From contig CAZKKM010000004.1 of assembly GCA_964553435.1 (NCBI GenBank), positions 1 to 34,618 on the forward strand: a stretch of 34,618 nt of DNA, given 5' to 3'. Positions 24,808 to 34,203 of the stretch are shown here, piece by piece; position 1 is the first letter of the stretch; each line of letters opens with the position of its first letter. This DNA comes from RUG11867 sp964553435. GTDB taxonomy: Bacteria; Bacillota_I; Bacilli_A; RF39; UBA660. The notes under the pieces were generated by a model, which saw only the letters and a program-made list of their open reading frames with translations, was not told the origin of the DNA and made no database searches. Both the position numbers and the translations under genes were made by a program.

Positions 24808-26047
24808 ATTTATAGTATTTTGTAAAAAGTTCTTCAAAGGAAATGTTTATGCCTACCGATTTAAGTTCTTTTTCTTTTAAATCATATAATTTTTTTAATA
24901 ATTTTATTCTTGTCTCATAGTTACCTAAATGAATTGCCGAATGACACGTCGGACAAATTGAAACGATATTTTCTATTCTATCGAGATTAATAGAAAAATC
25001 TTTCTGTGCAGACATGGGAATCAAATGATGTGCTTCCATAAAAGGCTTACCTTCTTTTGATATAAAAGTCTTATGATTATGATCTACTAAACATAAATAC
25101 TTTGCTATATCCAATGCTGTTTTTGAAATGCGAGGGTTAGTTATATATTTAAGCCCTTTATCGACTTTAATGGATTTGGGAACTCTATTGTTTTGTAACT
25201 TAAATCTTTCTCCATTGATGTCGTATTTATATGATTCGATTACTTTATTTTGGCTGACATCTGCAAGTAATGGATCGTCTGTTATAGCCAAGTTTTCATC
25301 GTATTCTTCGCGCAATGTCAATACCAAATCTGGTTTCCTATTATAAATGCTCAGATGTTTAATTTGCTCCAAATAGTTATTAGCTGTATAGTCGGAAAGT
25401 TCATATACGTTTCCATTTTTTTTAACTATACCTAATGAAACCAACAATATTGAAAATTTGACATCGTGATATTTGTGAGAAACATTGATTGGAATTTTTA
25501 TATCTATATTTCCTCTTTTTTTTGATTCTATAATCGCATCATTATAATCGATATTTAAATCGTGCGTTAAATACAACAAATATGCAAAGTCATCGCCTGT
25601 AATGCCTTCTAAATCGACAATTGCTTTCAGAAATAATTTTGGTGGATCTATATCAGAATCGCTAGATTTTGTGGCAAAATTATTTCTTCCAAAAGAATTG
25701 TTAATTATTGAGTTCATTATTATATCTCGTTGCAAATCGTCATCGTTTTGTAGATAAGCATCGTAAAATTTGATTCCCGCATCCGTAATGCGAGATTTGC
25801 CTGATCTGCCACTATAATCGTATTCGGCTAAGCCAAAATATCTTACCAATTCTGGTTGTTTTACTAAATAAGCTTCATCTTGAGCACCTTTACTTAGGTA
25901 TGGTAATAGCTTTTGTATTTCAATTTTAAAATTTTCATTACTATACCACTCTTCGCCATTTTTATATGAATTGTATAAAAGCTGTAATGAAGCATAGAAA
26001 GCATCTTTTTGTCCTGTTTGTTTTGGCATTATCAATTTTTTGCTCAC
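24806..26047 (-). CDS. HNH endonuclease, probable restriction enzyme
   Basis: A 413-residue protein with a C-terminal HNH nuclease domain. The motif is EAHHLIPM (H340, H341), then LDRIENIVSICPTCHSAIH, with a CxxC zinc pair and the final histidine; a further C/H pair lies upstream near CLVDHNH. The N-terminal 250 residues look like winged-helix DNA-binding domains (SGRSGKSRITDAGIKFYDA; VSLGIVKKNGNVYELSDYT). This layout, specificity region then HNH, fits a type II restriction enzyme, and convergence with two methyltransferases supports it. The start is a GTG at 26047, placed six bases after GAGGTG; the open frame extends to 26056 but a GTG there overlaps that site. The independent promoter would let the modification genes be expressed first. 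Not identified with any named enzyme. Confidence 0.82.
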   Translation of the reverse strand: MSKKLIMPKQTGQKDAFYASLQLLYNSYKNGEEWYSNENFKIEIQKLLPYLSKGAQDEAYLVKQPELVRYFGLAEYDYSGRSGKSRITDAGIKFYDAYLQNDDDLQRDIIMNSIINNSFGRNNFATKSSDSDIDPPKLFLKAIVDLEGITGDDFAYLLYLTHDLNIDYNDAIIESKKRGNIDIKIPINVSHKYHDVKFSILLVSLGIVKKNGNVYELSDYTANNYLEQIKHLSIYNRKPDLVLTLREEYDENLAITDDPLLADVSQNKVIESYKYDINGERFKLQNNRVPKSIKVDKGLKYITNPRISKTALDIAKYLCLVDHNHKTFISKEGKPFMEAHHLIPMSAQKDFSINLDRIENIVSICPTCHSAIHLGNYETRIKLLKKLYDLKEKELKSVGINISFEELFTKYYK

Positions 26048-26217
26048 TAAAATCACCTCAAAACAATTGTATCATAAATATTCATAAATAGAAAAAATTC
26101 TTTAACAACAACTATTTACAACGTGAAAAAAATGGTAATAAAATGTTTATGATCATTATGATAACATTAGGCAATTACATAGTTTTATATAAAAAGCTTC
26201 CATTTTATGGTATTTAA

Positions 26218-26226
26218 TGCTAGAAT
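26218..26226 (+). promoter_or_regulatory. Extended -10 promoter of the Wadjet operon
   Basis: TGCTAGAAT matches an extended -10 (TGnTATAAT with one change), 26 bp before jetA. AAGGGGTG is the ribosome binding site. The 205-bp gap to the endonuclease gene also carries that gene's divergent promoter. Confidence 0.5.
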
Positions 26227-26252
26227 AACGACATAACCAAAAGGGGTGCAGT

Positions 26253-27725
26253 ATGGAGATAACCGATAAACTTCAAAAAGAAATAACCGAGACGGCCTAT
26301 CTAAACCAAGAGAATACTTTTAGATATAGACCGATCATGCGCTTTTTTTATCAAAAACATGAACAAGCTGAGAACTGGCTATATAAAGAAGATGTCTATG
26401 AAGCTCTTGCCCCGCATATACCGGACTATACGATCGACGACTGCCAAAGAGACTTGGACTTTCTAGTTTCCAAGATGTCGCTTTCGCCGGTTCAAGACAC
26501 CGAAAATGCCAACACATTGGACAAATTCAAATACAAAAATTTCCGCTACCAAATGACAGACTATGCCATCGAAATAGAACGCACGACTATTAGATTAGAA
26601 GAACTCATCGTAAAAGTCGCGTCCCTCGAGCCACGTCTTTTCGAAAGAATTAAAGCACAACTCAAAAAGATTTTGAACATTGCTGGCTTGTCAGAAGGAG
26701 ATATATATGAAATGTGGGGCGACCTTACGGGCGATTTTGATAACCTCAACCACAATTATCAAGACTTTATCAAAAAATTTCACGAAGCAAAGACCGAAGA
26801 ACTGCTTCAAAGTGAGGCTTTCATTTCTAAAAAGAACGAACTCGTTCGCTATCTCGAAGACTTCATAAAAGAATATATCAAACACAGCAAAGAAATTAAA
26901 GGAATACTCGAAGATATCACCGATGAAAAAGTATCTTATCTCATGGACAGTTTAGTGAACTATCAAAGAAAGGCACCTAAAATTAGGCCTGACTTCGACT
27001 ACGACTACTTAAGACAAGTAAACCTCGGAAAATGGATGAGTCTATCGAAGTGGTTTATAAGTTCTAAAGGTCCAAGCGAGGGCGAAAGACTTTTAAATGC
27101 CACCAACAACATTATCTCTAAAATAACCAAATATGCCTCTAGTCTCATCGAGCTTCACGGCAATATGGTAAACAGAAAAGAAGATTATAAATATCTTTGC
27201 CACCTCTTCGACGAACAGACGACCATCGAAGATGCTCAAAAACTTGGATGTGCCGTCCTCGGAGTCGATATAGTGAGACATTTTAAAGGGACGAGTATGC
27301 TCCAAAGCGATTATATAGTTTCAAGTCTGTCGGTCGAACCTATTTATATAAAAATTGACCCTGTCAAACGAGGAATAAAAACTGGGAGTACTAAAGAACC
27401 GATTAAGGATAAAAGTAAAGAAAAAGAGCTCCTTCTCGAAAACTTCAAACGCGAAGAAAATAGAAGAAGAGAAATACTGACTAACTTTATTGCCGATGGT
27501 AAAAAGGAATTGACAGGCCAAGTGGAAATTCTTCCTGAGGAAAGAGATTATATCTTTAGACTTCTAGAAAAATCGAAAAGGCATTTGGAAAGAGATGTTT
27601 TTACTGGTATTGACCCGATATTCGGGAAAAAATATACCATAAAATACACGGATGGTCGTTGCCAATTAAAAGCTACAGATGGTACTTTTGAAATGGATGC
27701 CATCGAGATAGTATTCGGAGGATGA
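26253..27725 (+). CDS. jetA: Wadjet type II JetA (DUF2397/TIGR02677 family)
   Basis: A 490-residue kleisin-like subunit of a Wadjet plasmid-defence complex. Characteristic blocks are the N-terminal FRYRPIMRFFYQKHEQAENWLYK split over 20-45, then YEALAPHIPDYT, and LDQLV-type winged-helix segments; the middle is helical (ERIKAQLKKILNI) and the C-terminal part has LLENFKREENRRREILTNF and LLEKSKRHLERDVFTGIDPI. Wadjet A, B and C subunits form an SMC complex that extrudes DNA loops and detects circular plasmids; D cuts. The ATG follows AAGGGGTG. jetB starts one base after the stop. Identity rests on gene order and family pattern, which agree. Length is normal. Confidence 0.88.
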   Translation: MEITDKLQKEITETAYLNQENTFRYRPIMRFFYQKHEQAENWLYKEDVYEALAPHIPDYTIDDCQRDLDFLVSKMSLSPVQDTENANTLDKFKYKNFRYQMTDYAIEIERTTIRLEELIVKVASLEPRLFERIKAQLKKILNIAGLSEGDIYEMWGDLTGDFDNLNHNYQDFIKKFHEAKTEELLQSEAFISKKNELVRYLEDFIKEYIKHSKEIKGILEDITDEKVSYLMDSLVNYQRKAPKIRPDFDYDYLRQVNLGKWMSLSKWFISSKGPSEGERLLNATNNIISKITKYASSLIELHGNMVNRKEDYKYLCHLFDEQTTIEDAQKLGCAVLGVDIVRHFKGTSMLQSDYIVSSLSVEPIYIKIDPVKRGIKTGSTKEPIKDKSKEKELLLENFKREENRRREILTNFIADGKKELTGQVEILPEERDYIFRLLEKSKRHLERDVFTGIDPIFGKKYTIKYTDGRCQLKATDGTFEMDAIEIVFGG

Positions 27726-27726
27726 G

Positions 27727-28920
27727 ATGGAAGAAGTATCACTAGAAAAAGAAATGAATCTACTCTTAAACAATTTTTGGATCACGAAAGATACCGACAA
27801 AGAAAACTATTATCTTCTAAAAAAGAGTCAAGACAAGATAAGAGATTTTATGCATAGGACTGCCGGTAACAAACTGATCGTTCACGATCGCTTCATCAAA
27901 CTTGAGAAGATTCCGGCTAATGCCCGCAAAGAATTTGGCATAAATACATTTACTAGAGTTTTAGACTATGTCATTCTCTTCATAATGCTCATTTATCTAG
28001 AAGATAAGACGAGAGGCGACAAATTTATCCTATCTGAACTTATCGAGTACATCAAAAATACAGCTGTTACGTTGAACCTTGAACACATACCTAACTGGGA
28101 TAATGCCTCGGACCGTCGAAGTCTAATCCGCATAATTGATTACCTGATCGGACTCAATGTTATGTTCCTTCGTGACCAAGACAGCAAAAGTTTCCAAGAA
28201 AATGCCGAAGCAGATGCATTATACGAAGCCACTGGACTTGCGAACTATGTCGTGCCATCGTTCGATTTCGATATCTACGACTGCAAGACTCCCGAAGATT
28301 TTCTCGACTTAGAATGGAAAGACCAAGATTTCGAGAAAGGCGAAGTACGCAAATACAAAGTTTATCGCCATCTATTATATGCTCCGGCGACCACCAAAGA
28401 TGAGATAACTTGGGGAGAAGAAGACTATGTTAAGCATCTCCACAAAGCGATCGAAAAAGAATTACAAGAAAAGATCGGTTTGGAAGTCGAAATTACTAAA
28501 AATATGTTTATGACTTTTTCGGACGAATATGCGGTTCAAAAAGAATATTTTCCGAACACAAAAAATATGAGTGACCTGATCTTGCTTATCAACAAGATGC
28601 TCAAAGATTACAAGACGAACAAAAGCATCGAAGTAGAAGAAGATGAGACGTTCACGTTATCTCGAGGAGAATTTGATACGATTATTCGAACCGCAAGAGA
28701 AGAAAAAACTGCATATTTTAGCAAAAAGTATACGGATATTCCTCTCAACAAATTGTTCGAAGAAGTCTATGTCGCTATGGAATCGTACCATTTCATAATG
28801 CAAAAAGAAGATACGATAATCGTGTATCCATTAGTCGATAGATTTATCGCAAAAATAGAAGAAAATAAAAAAGCTGAATATGAACAGCTCGCAAATGAAG
28901 GTGAAAATGATGAATTATAA
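27727..28920 (+). CDS. jetB: Wadjet type II JetB (DUF2398/TIGR02678 family)
   Basis: A 397-residue subunit corresponding to the second (KITE-like) protein of the complex. It is mainly winged-helix: KSQDKIRDFMHRTAGNKL followed by LIVHDRFIKLEKIPA, then FTRVLDYVILFIMLIYLEDK, SDRRSLIRIIDYLIGLNV, which match my memory of the TIGR02678 pattern, and a C-terminal FDTIIRTAREEKTAYFSKKY region. The hydrophobic stretch near 75 is a buried helix of the fold rather than a membrane segment. GGAGGATGAG at the end of jetA supplies the ribosome binding site, and the stop is 11 bases into jetC. Its role is to bridge the SMC and kleisin subunits. Confidence 0.86.
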   Translation: MEEVSLEKEMNLLLNNFWITKDTDKENYYLLKKSQDKIRDFMHRTAGNKLIVHDRFIKLEKIPANARKEFGINTFTRVLDYVILFIMLIYLEDKTRGDKFILSELIEYIKNTAVTLNLEHIPNWDNASDRRSLIRIIDYLIGLNVMFLRDQDSKSFQENAEADALYEATGLANYVVPSFDFDIYDCKTPEDFLDLEWKDQDFEKGEVRKYKVYRHLLYAPATTKDEITWGEEDYVKHLHKAIEKELQEKIGLEVEITKNMFMTFSDEYAVQKEYFPNTKNMSDLILLINKMLKDYKTNKSIEVEEDETFTLSRGEFDTIIRTAREEKTAYFSKKYTDIPLNKLFEEVYVAMESYHFIMQKEDTIIVYPLVDRFIAKIEENKKAEYEQLANEGENDEL

Positions 28921-31900
28921 ACCCACGAGAATAGGACTACTAAATTTCTGGTTATATGACGACGAAGAATTCGATTTTGCCGATGGCAAACTGCTCCTAC
29001 GAGGAGAAAATGGCTCAGGTAAATCGGTCACCATGCAGTCATTTATACCACTCATTTTAGATGGAAATAAATCTCCTAAACGGTTAGATCCGTTTGGAAG
29101 CACGGACAAGCACATCGAAGCCTACCTTCTAGGAGGCTATGACACGGAGCAAAAAGATGAAGCGACCGGTTATCTATATATGGAGTTCTATGAAGAAGAA
29201 TCCTTAAAATATGTTACTATCGGTATGGGACTCCACGCCAAAAAAGGAAGACCTGTCGACTTCTGGGGGTTTGCTATCACCGACGGAAGACGCATAAATA
29301 GGGATATTTTCCTCTACAAAAATCGCGTACAGAAGATCCCTTTGAACAAAAATGAACTGCGTTCGGAACTCGGAACCGCCAATATTCTCGTCGACACGAC
29401 TAAAGAATACAAGAAGATGGTAAACAATCTTCTCTTCGGCTTCCAAAACATCGAAGATTACGACGAATTCATAAACGTCTTAATTCAACTCCGCAGTCCA
29501 AAATTATCTAAAGACTACAAGCCTACCGTTTTGATGGGAATTCTAAGTAAAGTCTTACAACCACTTACTGAAGATGACTTGCGTCCACTTTCTGACGCCG
29601 TCGAAGAGATGGACAATACGAAGGAAAAGATAGAGCAACTAAAAAAGCACCTCAAACAATTATCTTATTTGATGCAATCATACAGAAATTATAACGAATC
29701 GATCCTCTATAAGAAGGCTAGCAACTACAAAGAAAGTTTGTCAGAAGTCAAAAAAGCTGAGTCCGAACTAGCAGAATTGGAAACCACGATCGACTCGTCG
29801 AAAAAGAGAGTATCGGAAATCGATGAAAACCTCGAGTCGCTCGAAGTTGAACTGGAAGCAGCCAAAAAATCCCGCGCCGAACTCGACAGCAAAGATTTAG
29901 ATAGCAACATCCAAAAAGTCAAAGAATTAGATGAGACAATCGCTAACTTGAATAGAGAGCTTGCAAGACTCACCAATAGACAAAGCGAACAGGAAAATAG
30001 AAAAATAGACACGGAAAACAAAAAGAAAGTTTATGAAGACGAAGCAAACAACCTCGACAGAAGAATATCTAAAGCGATAAATTCGATCGAATCGCTCTGT
30101 GACGAGGTCATGTTCAAAGAGCCGATCCTTCTTTTAAAAGACTTCCAAAAAGATAAAAAAAATGAAATCGACTTCGAGTCTATGTTACAGAGGACACGAA
30201 ACTATAGTCAGAAATTGAGTCAAGTTCTCGCTAAATTAAAAGAAAAGACCGCCAAAGAGATATCGCTCGGTGAAATCGAGACCGAATTAGATGGTCTCAA
30301 TAAAGAACAAAACGAGCTCTTGCGCGAGCTGGAAAAAAGCCACAATTCTTTAGATGAAATACTTATGACTATGCGTGACGAAATTCTCACCCTCGAAAAG
30401 ACCAACCGCTTTGTCAAATTCAATGAAGAAGAAAAGAGTAGACTTTTGAGCCCGACCATCGACTTCTCGAAGAAAAACTATGCCGAAGCCAAAATGTTCT
30501 ACTTGAATCTTGCCGATGCCTACTATAAAGAAGCGAATAGAGAGTATTATCATATCGAAAATAAATTAAAAAGTGCTCGCGAGAATCTCAGTACGTTACA
30601 AAGCGAGTTAGAAGAACTGAAAAATCGCAAAGAAGAAGAAATAGTGTTGGATGTCGAAGAACAGGAAACTTATTCTTTCTTAGCTAGTCAAAATATAGCT
30701 TTTATTCCTTTCTATAAAGCTGTAGATTTTAAGGCCGGGCTTGAGGCTGAAACAAAAGACCATCTCGAATCTACTTTATATAAATCTGGACTCTTAAGTG
30801 CATCGATAATTGCACCTGAGAATTTGCCTAAAGTGAAAAATCATAAGGGAACATTCATAATACCTGGTCCAAAGAAAAAGAACAACTTAACCGCATATTT
30901 CGAATGTGCCAAAGATGTCGAATTCGACAAAAAGACGATACAAGGAGTTCTCGAATCTTTGAGCATCGATGAAGACGAACTCATATCTTTTTCGGAAAAT
31001 TCATATAAAATGGACAACATATATGGCTATGGCTCACACGCCGAATCGCAAAAATACATCGGTATCCTTGCCCGCATTCAAGCTCACCAAAAGAAAATTG
31101 AGGATAAATTAGAGATTATAAAGGCAGCCGAAGATACCAAAGCCCAACTAGAACATCTCTTAGATAAGAAAAAATCGGAATTGCAAGAAATCGAACACGA
31201 GAAAACGTTATTCCCTTCTGAAGCAAGAGCCGAAGAGATTTTGATAGAAGAGAATAAAATCGAAGTTAAACTCGATATCAACAAAAAGAACATTGCTACC
31301 TCTGAAGAAAAAGCATCTATTTTGAATGAAGCATTAGGTACGTTATATAGAGAAATAAACGACTATAAAAATGTAATTACCCTTCCATTGAGTGAAGAAG
31401 CTATTGCCGACGCTTCTACTTCGACGACTATTTTAATAGATGAAATCAACGATTTAAAAGGCAATTATCAACAACTCATCCAAAATAGAGAACAACAATT
31501 ATTTGTCGCCGACCGTTTAGACGAAATTACAGCGTCACTAGGAGAGATCTATTCTAAAACAGATGAGAATAAAAAGGCGATTCAAAAATATACGACTACG
31601 AAAAACAATATCGAAGAACTTTTAAATTCAGAAGAGACGAAAAAGCTAAGTTCTTTGCTTAGATCGCTCGACGAAAAGATCGACACGATACCAAAGAACC
31701 AAGGCGACTTGAGGCAGGAGAAGGGGACTCTCATATCTGCCTTATCTAATTACGAAAATACGATAGAGGCCGGTCGCAAAGCACACTCATTGAAAGAAGC
31801 AGAAACAAAAATCTATGAAGATATATTTAGACGCGAATACGATCTGCATTACGTCATGGATGACACTGGAGAATCTGGTGATCTAGCTAATATAGTGCTC

Positions 31901-32968
31901 GACAAACTGAGTTCTAAGAAGGACTCCGACGAGAGAACACTTTTCGAAAACTTCGTCGACAATTACAACAAATACAAAAACGAGCTCGCAGAGTATAAAC
32001 TATCGTACAAGACGATTTTCGAACATATGGAAGAAGATGAACATCTTAAATCTGTCTACGATACTGCCACCAGAAAAGATTACACGGCTGTTTACCAAGG
32101 TCGCTCTGTGAACCTCTTCGCACTTGAAAAAGAACTTGCCGAAGCGATAACAGAAAACGAACAGATCATAAGCGAACAAGACCGCAATCTTTTCGAAGAG
32201 ATTCTTCTAAAAACGGTAGGCAACAAGATCCGCGAGCATATCGACGACGCCAAGAATTGGGTCAAATCGATAAACAAGATCATGAAAGATATGCAAACTT
32301 CGAGTGCACTTTCGTTCCAACTCGAATGGCATCCTAAAGACAAAGATTCGATCGACGAGATCGACACGCGTGAACTCATCAAACTTTTCAACATCGATCC
32401 GGATATGATCAAACCTTCGGATAGTGACAAATTGATTAAACACTTCCGTTCTAAACTTAAAAACCGCATCGACGAAGATACCCACGAAAGTTACTCCGAT
32501 ATCATCTTTGAAATTTTAGACTACCGCAACTGGTTCGAGTTCAAAATGTATTATATAAGGACGGGCGAAAGCAGACGCGAGCTTACCGACAAAGTCTTCT
32601 CAGTATTTAGTGGTGGAGAGAAAGCTAAGACGATGTATCTACCACTCTTTACAGCGGTATGTGCTAAATTACAAAGTGCACATCCATATGCCCCGCGCCT
32701 CGTCGCGCTAGATGAAGCATTCGCCGGAGTAGATGATGCGAACATTCGCGAAATGTTTGGGATTATGGACTCTCTAAATCTCGATTACATTCTTACATCT
32801 CAAGCCCTTTGGGGAGACTTCGATACCATCAGAGAACTGGGCATATCGGAATTGTTACGACCTAATAATTCCTCTGTAGTGGGAATCAGACGCTACCACT
32901 GGAACGGTCACGTAAAAGAAGTAGTGCAAAAGAGGGCACTAAACGATGAACCTATGGACTTATTTTAA
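28910..32968 (+). CDS. jetC: Wadjet type II JetC, SMC-like ATPase
   Basis: A 1,352-residue SMC/MukB-like ATPase. The N-terminal head holds Walker A G32-E-N-G-S-G-K-S39. A long coiled coil runs from about 220 to 600 and again from about 760 to 1120, with a hinge-like globular stretch (about 600-730, FIPFYKAVDFKAGLEAETKD). The C-terminal head has the signature F1233-S-G-G-E1237 and Walker B with D1268-E1269 (RLVALDEAFAGVD). All ATPase motifs are intact. It is the motor that extrudes DNA loops. The open frame begins at 28880, but GAAGGTG gives the best spacing to ATG 28910; 28907 is also possible. It overlaps jetB by 11 bases and jetD by 23. Confidence 0.93.
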   Translation: MNYKPTRIGLLNFWLYDDEEFDFADGKLLLRGENGSGKSVTMQSFIPLILDGNKSPKRLDPFGSTDKHIEAYLLGGYDTEQKDEATGYLYMEFYEEESLKYVTIGMGLHAKKGRPVDFWGFAITDGRRINRDIFLYKNRVQKIPLNKNELRSELGTANILVDTTKEYKKMVNNLLFGFQNIEDYDEFINVLIQLRSPKLSKDYKPTVLMGILSKVLQPLTEDDLRPLSDAVEEMDNTKEKIEQLKKHLKQLSYLMQSYRNYNESILYKKASNYKESLSEVKKAESELAELETTIDSSKKRVSEIDENLESLEVELEAAKKSRAELDSKDLDSNIQKVKELDETIANLNRELARLTNRQSEQENRKIDTENKKKVYEDEANNLDRRISKAINSIESLCDEVMFKEPILLLKDFQKDKKNEIDFESMLQRTRNYSQKLSQVLAKLKEKTAKEISLGEIETELDGLNKEQNELLRELEKSHNSLDEILMTMRDEILTLEKTNRFVKFNEEEKSRLLSPTIDFSKKNYAEAKMFYLNLADAYYKEANREYYHIENKLKSARENLSTLQSELEELKNRKEEEIVLDVEEQETYSFLASQNIAFIPFYKAVDFKAGLEAETKDHLESTLYKSGLLSASIIAPENLPKVKNHKGTFIIPGPKKKNNLTAYFECAKDVEFDKKTIQGVLESLSIDEDELISFSENSYKMDNIYGYGSHAESQKYIGILARIQAHQKKIEDKLEIIKAAEDTKAQLEHLLDKKKSELQEIEHEKTLFPSEARAEEILIEENKIEVKLDINKKNIATSEEKASILNEALGTLYREINDYKNVITLPLSEEAIADASTSTTILIDEINDLKGNYQQLIQNREQQLFVADRLDEITASLGEIYSKTDENKKAIQKYTTTKNNIEELLNSEETKKLSSLLRSLDEKIDTIPKNQGDLRQEKGTLISALSNYENTIEAGRKAHSLKEAETKIYEDIFRREYDLHYVMDDTGESGDLANIVLDKLSSKKDSDERTLFENFVDNYNKYKNELAEYKLSYKTIFEHMEEDEHLKSVYDTATRKDYTAVYQGRSVNLFALEKELAEAITENEQIISEQDRNLFEEILLKTVGNKIREHIDDAKNWVKSINKIMKDMQTSSALSFQLEWHPKDKDSIDEIDTRELIKLFNIDPDMIKPSDSDKLIKHFRSKLKNRIDEDTHESYSDIIFEILDYRNWFEFKMYYIRTGESRRELTDKVFSVFSGGEKAKTMYLPLFTAVCAKLQSAHPYAPRLVALDEAFAGVDDANIREMFGIMDSLNLDYILTSQALWGDFDTIRELGISELLRPNNSSVVGIRRYHWNGHVKEVVQKRALNDEPMDLF

Positions 32969-34181
32969 GGAACACAAAGCCTTCGATAGGCTAATGAATG
33001 CCCTCAAAGACAAATACATATCTTTGGGGCGCTATAGTGGAACCATCGAGTTAAAAAAACTGACCTCGTCCGAAGCAGAAAAATTATCCAAATTCTTTGG
33101 AATCAAACTGCTCGCCGGTCAAAACTTCAAAACCTCTTTTTCTAAAATAGAAAAGAGACTCGAGAACACTCTTTATGAAGACTTCACCTGGGAGGAACTG
33201 TTTACGAACTATTTTGGAGTACATCTTGTTCCTAAATCAACAATAAAAAAACAAAGAATCGAAGATGAACAAGAATTTTTTAGAAGTGTAACCATAAACC
33301 TATCCGAACCATTAAAACGGGAATTTCTAAAGATCATAGAGGAAAAAGATCCTATTCACAACACAATGGTAAAAAGATATCATAAGGAAAAAAACTTTAA
33401 AAAAGAGCTGTCTTACATTTTAGATATCGCAGATCATTTAGAAGAACTTGCCCCGAGCACACTTCCCTTAATCGCAGCTCGCACAGGTAATCCACACTTT
33501 CTAGATATGAATACACAGAACAATAACCTGTTTATAAAGATTTTAGCTAGATATAAAAGACTAGAAGAGCCGACCACCAATCAAGAAAAGATAAACTTCC
33601 TATCAGAATTCGGGATCGGTGTGGACGATTTATCTAACTATGCAATTACTTATATGCTCGATAGTAATACTCCTTTAATAAAGAGTTTTAAAGAGGCTAA
33701 AGAACCTTTGAACATAAATCTCCATAACATTGGTAGAATAGGTGAGCTGTACACTGACTCGAAACACGTATTCGTTTTCGAAAATCCGTCCATTCTATCG
33801 AAGTTGCTTTTCTTAGAAGCACCAATTATCATCACCTCCGGCAACCCGAACTATGTAATATATAAATTGCTCGATAAGCTTTCACAATGCGGAGTCAATA
33901 TCCATTACAACGGTGACTTCGATCCGGAAGGTCTCCTCATTGCCAACAACCTCAAAAAAAGGTATCCCAATCTACTACTGTTCTGTTATGATGAAGTGGA
34001 TTACTATAATACTTTATCTGGTAATATTTTAAATAACCATAGACTGAAGAAATTGCGGGGAATAGAGAATCCAACTTTACTGAAAATCTCCGACTTACTT
34101 ATAAAAGAAAAGAGATGTGGATACCAAGAGAACAATGTAGACAAAATAAAGGACTACATTATAAAAGTTCTAAATAAATAA
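32946..34181 (+). CDS. jetD: Wadjet type II JetD, TOPRIM nuclease (DUF3323/DUF2399)
   Basis: A 411-residue nuclease subunit. The N-terminal 250 residues match DUF3323 in outline (LGRYSGTIELKKLTSSEAEK and FKTSFSKIEKRLENTLYE). The C-terminal DUF2399 part is a TOPRIM-type fold: the catalytic glutamate is E279 (FVFENPSILSK) and the metal-binding acidic pair is D324/D326 (YNGDFDPEG), followed by a conserved LLIANNLKKRYPN helix. Known JetD enzymes cut circular DNA held by the JetABC complex. The start overlaps the end of jetC by 23 bases, with AGAGGG upstream. It closes the operon; no clear terminator follows, and a broken acetyltransferase-like frame begins 22 bases later. Confidence 0.9.
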   Translation: MNLWTYFKEHKAFDRLMNALKDKYISLGRYSGTIELKKLTSSEAEKLSKFFGIKLLAGQNFKTSFSKIEKRLENTLYEDFTWEELFTNYFGVHLVPKSTIKKQRIEDEQEFFRSVTINLSEPLKREFLKIIEEKDPIHNTMVKRYHKEKNFKKELSYILDIADHLEELAPSTLPLIAARTGNPHFLDMNTQNNNLFIKILARYKRLEEPTTNQEKINFLSEFGIGVDDLSNYAITYMLDSNTPLIKSFKEAKEPLNINLHNIGRIGELYTDSKHVFVFENPSILSKLLFLEAPIIITSGNPNYVIYKLLDKLSQCGVNIHYNGDFDPEGLLIANNLKKRYPNLLLFCYDEVDYYNTLSGNILNNHRLKKLRGIENPTLLKISDLLIKEKRCGYQENNVDKIKDYIIKVLNK

Positions 34182-34203
34182 AATACAGAAAGGAAAAGAT
34201 TAT

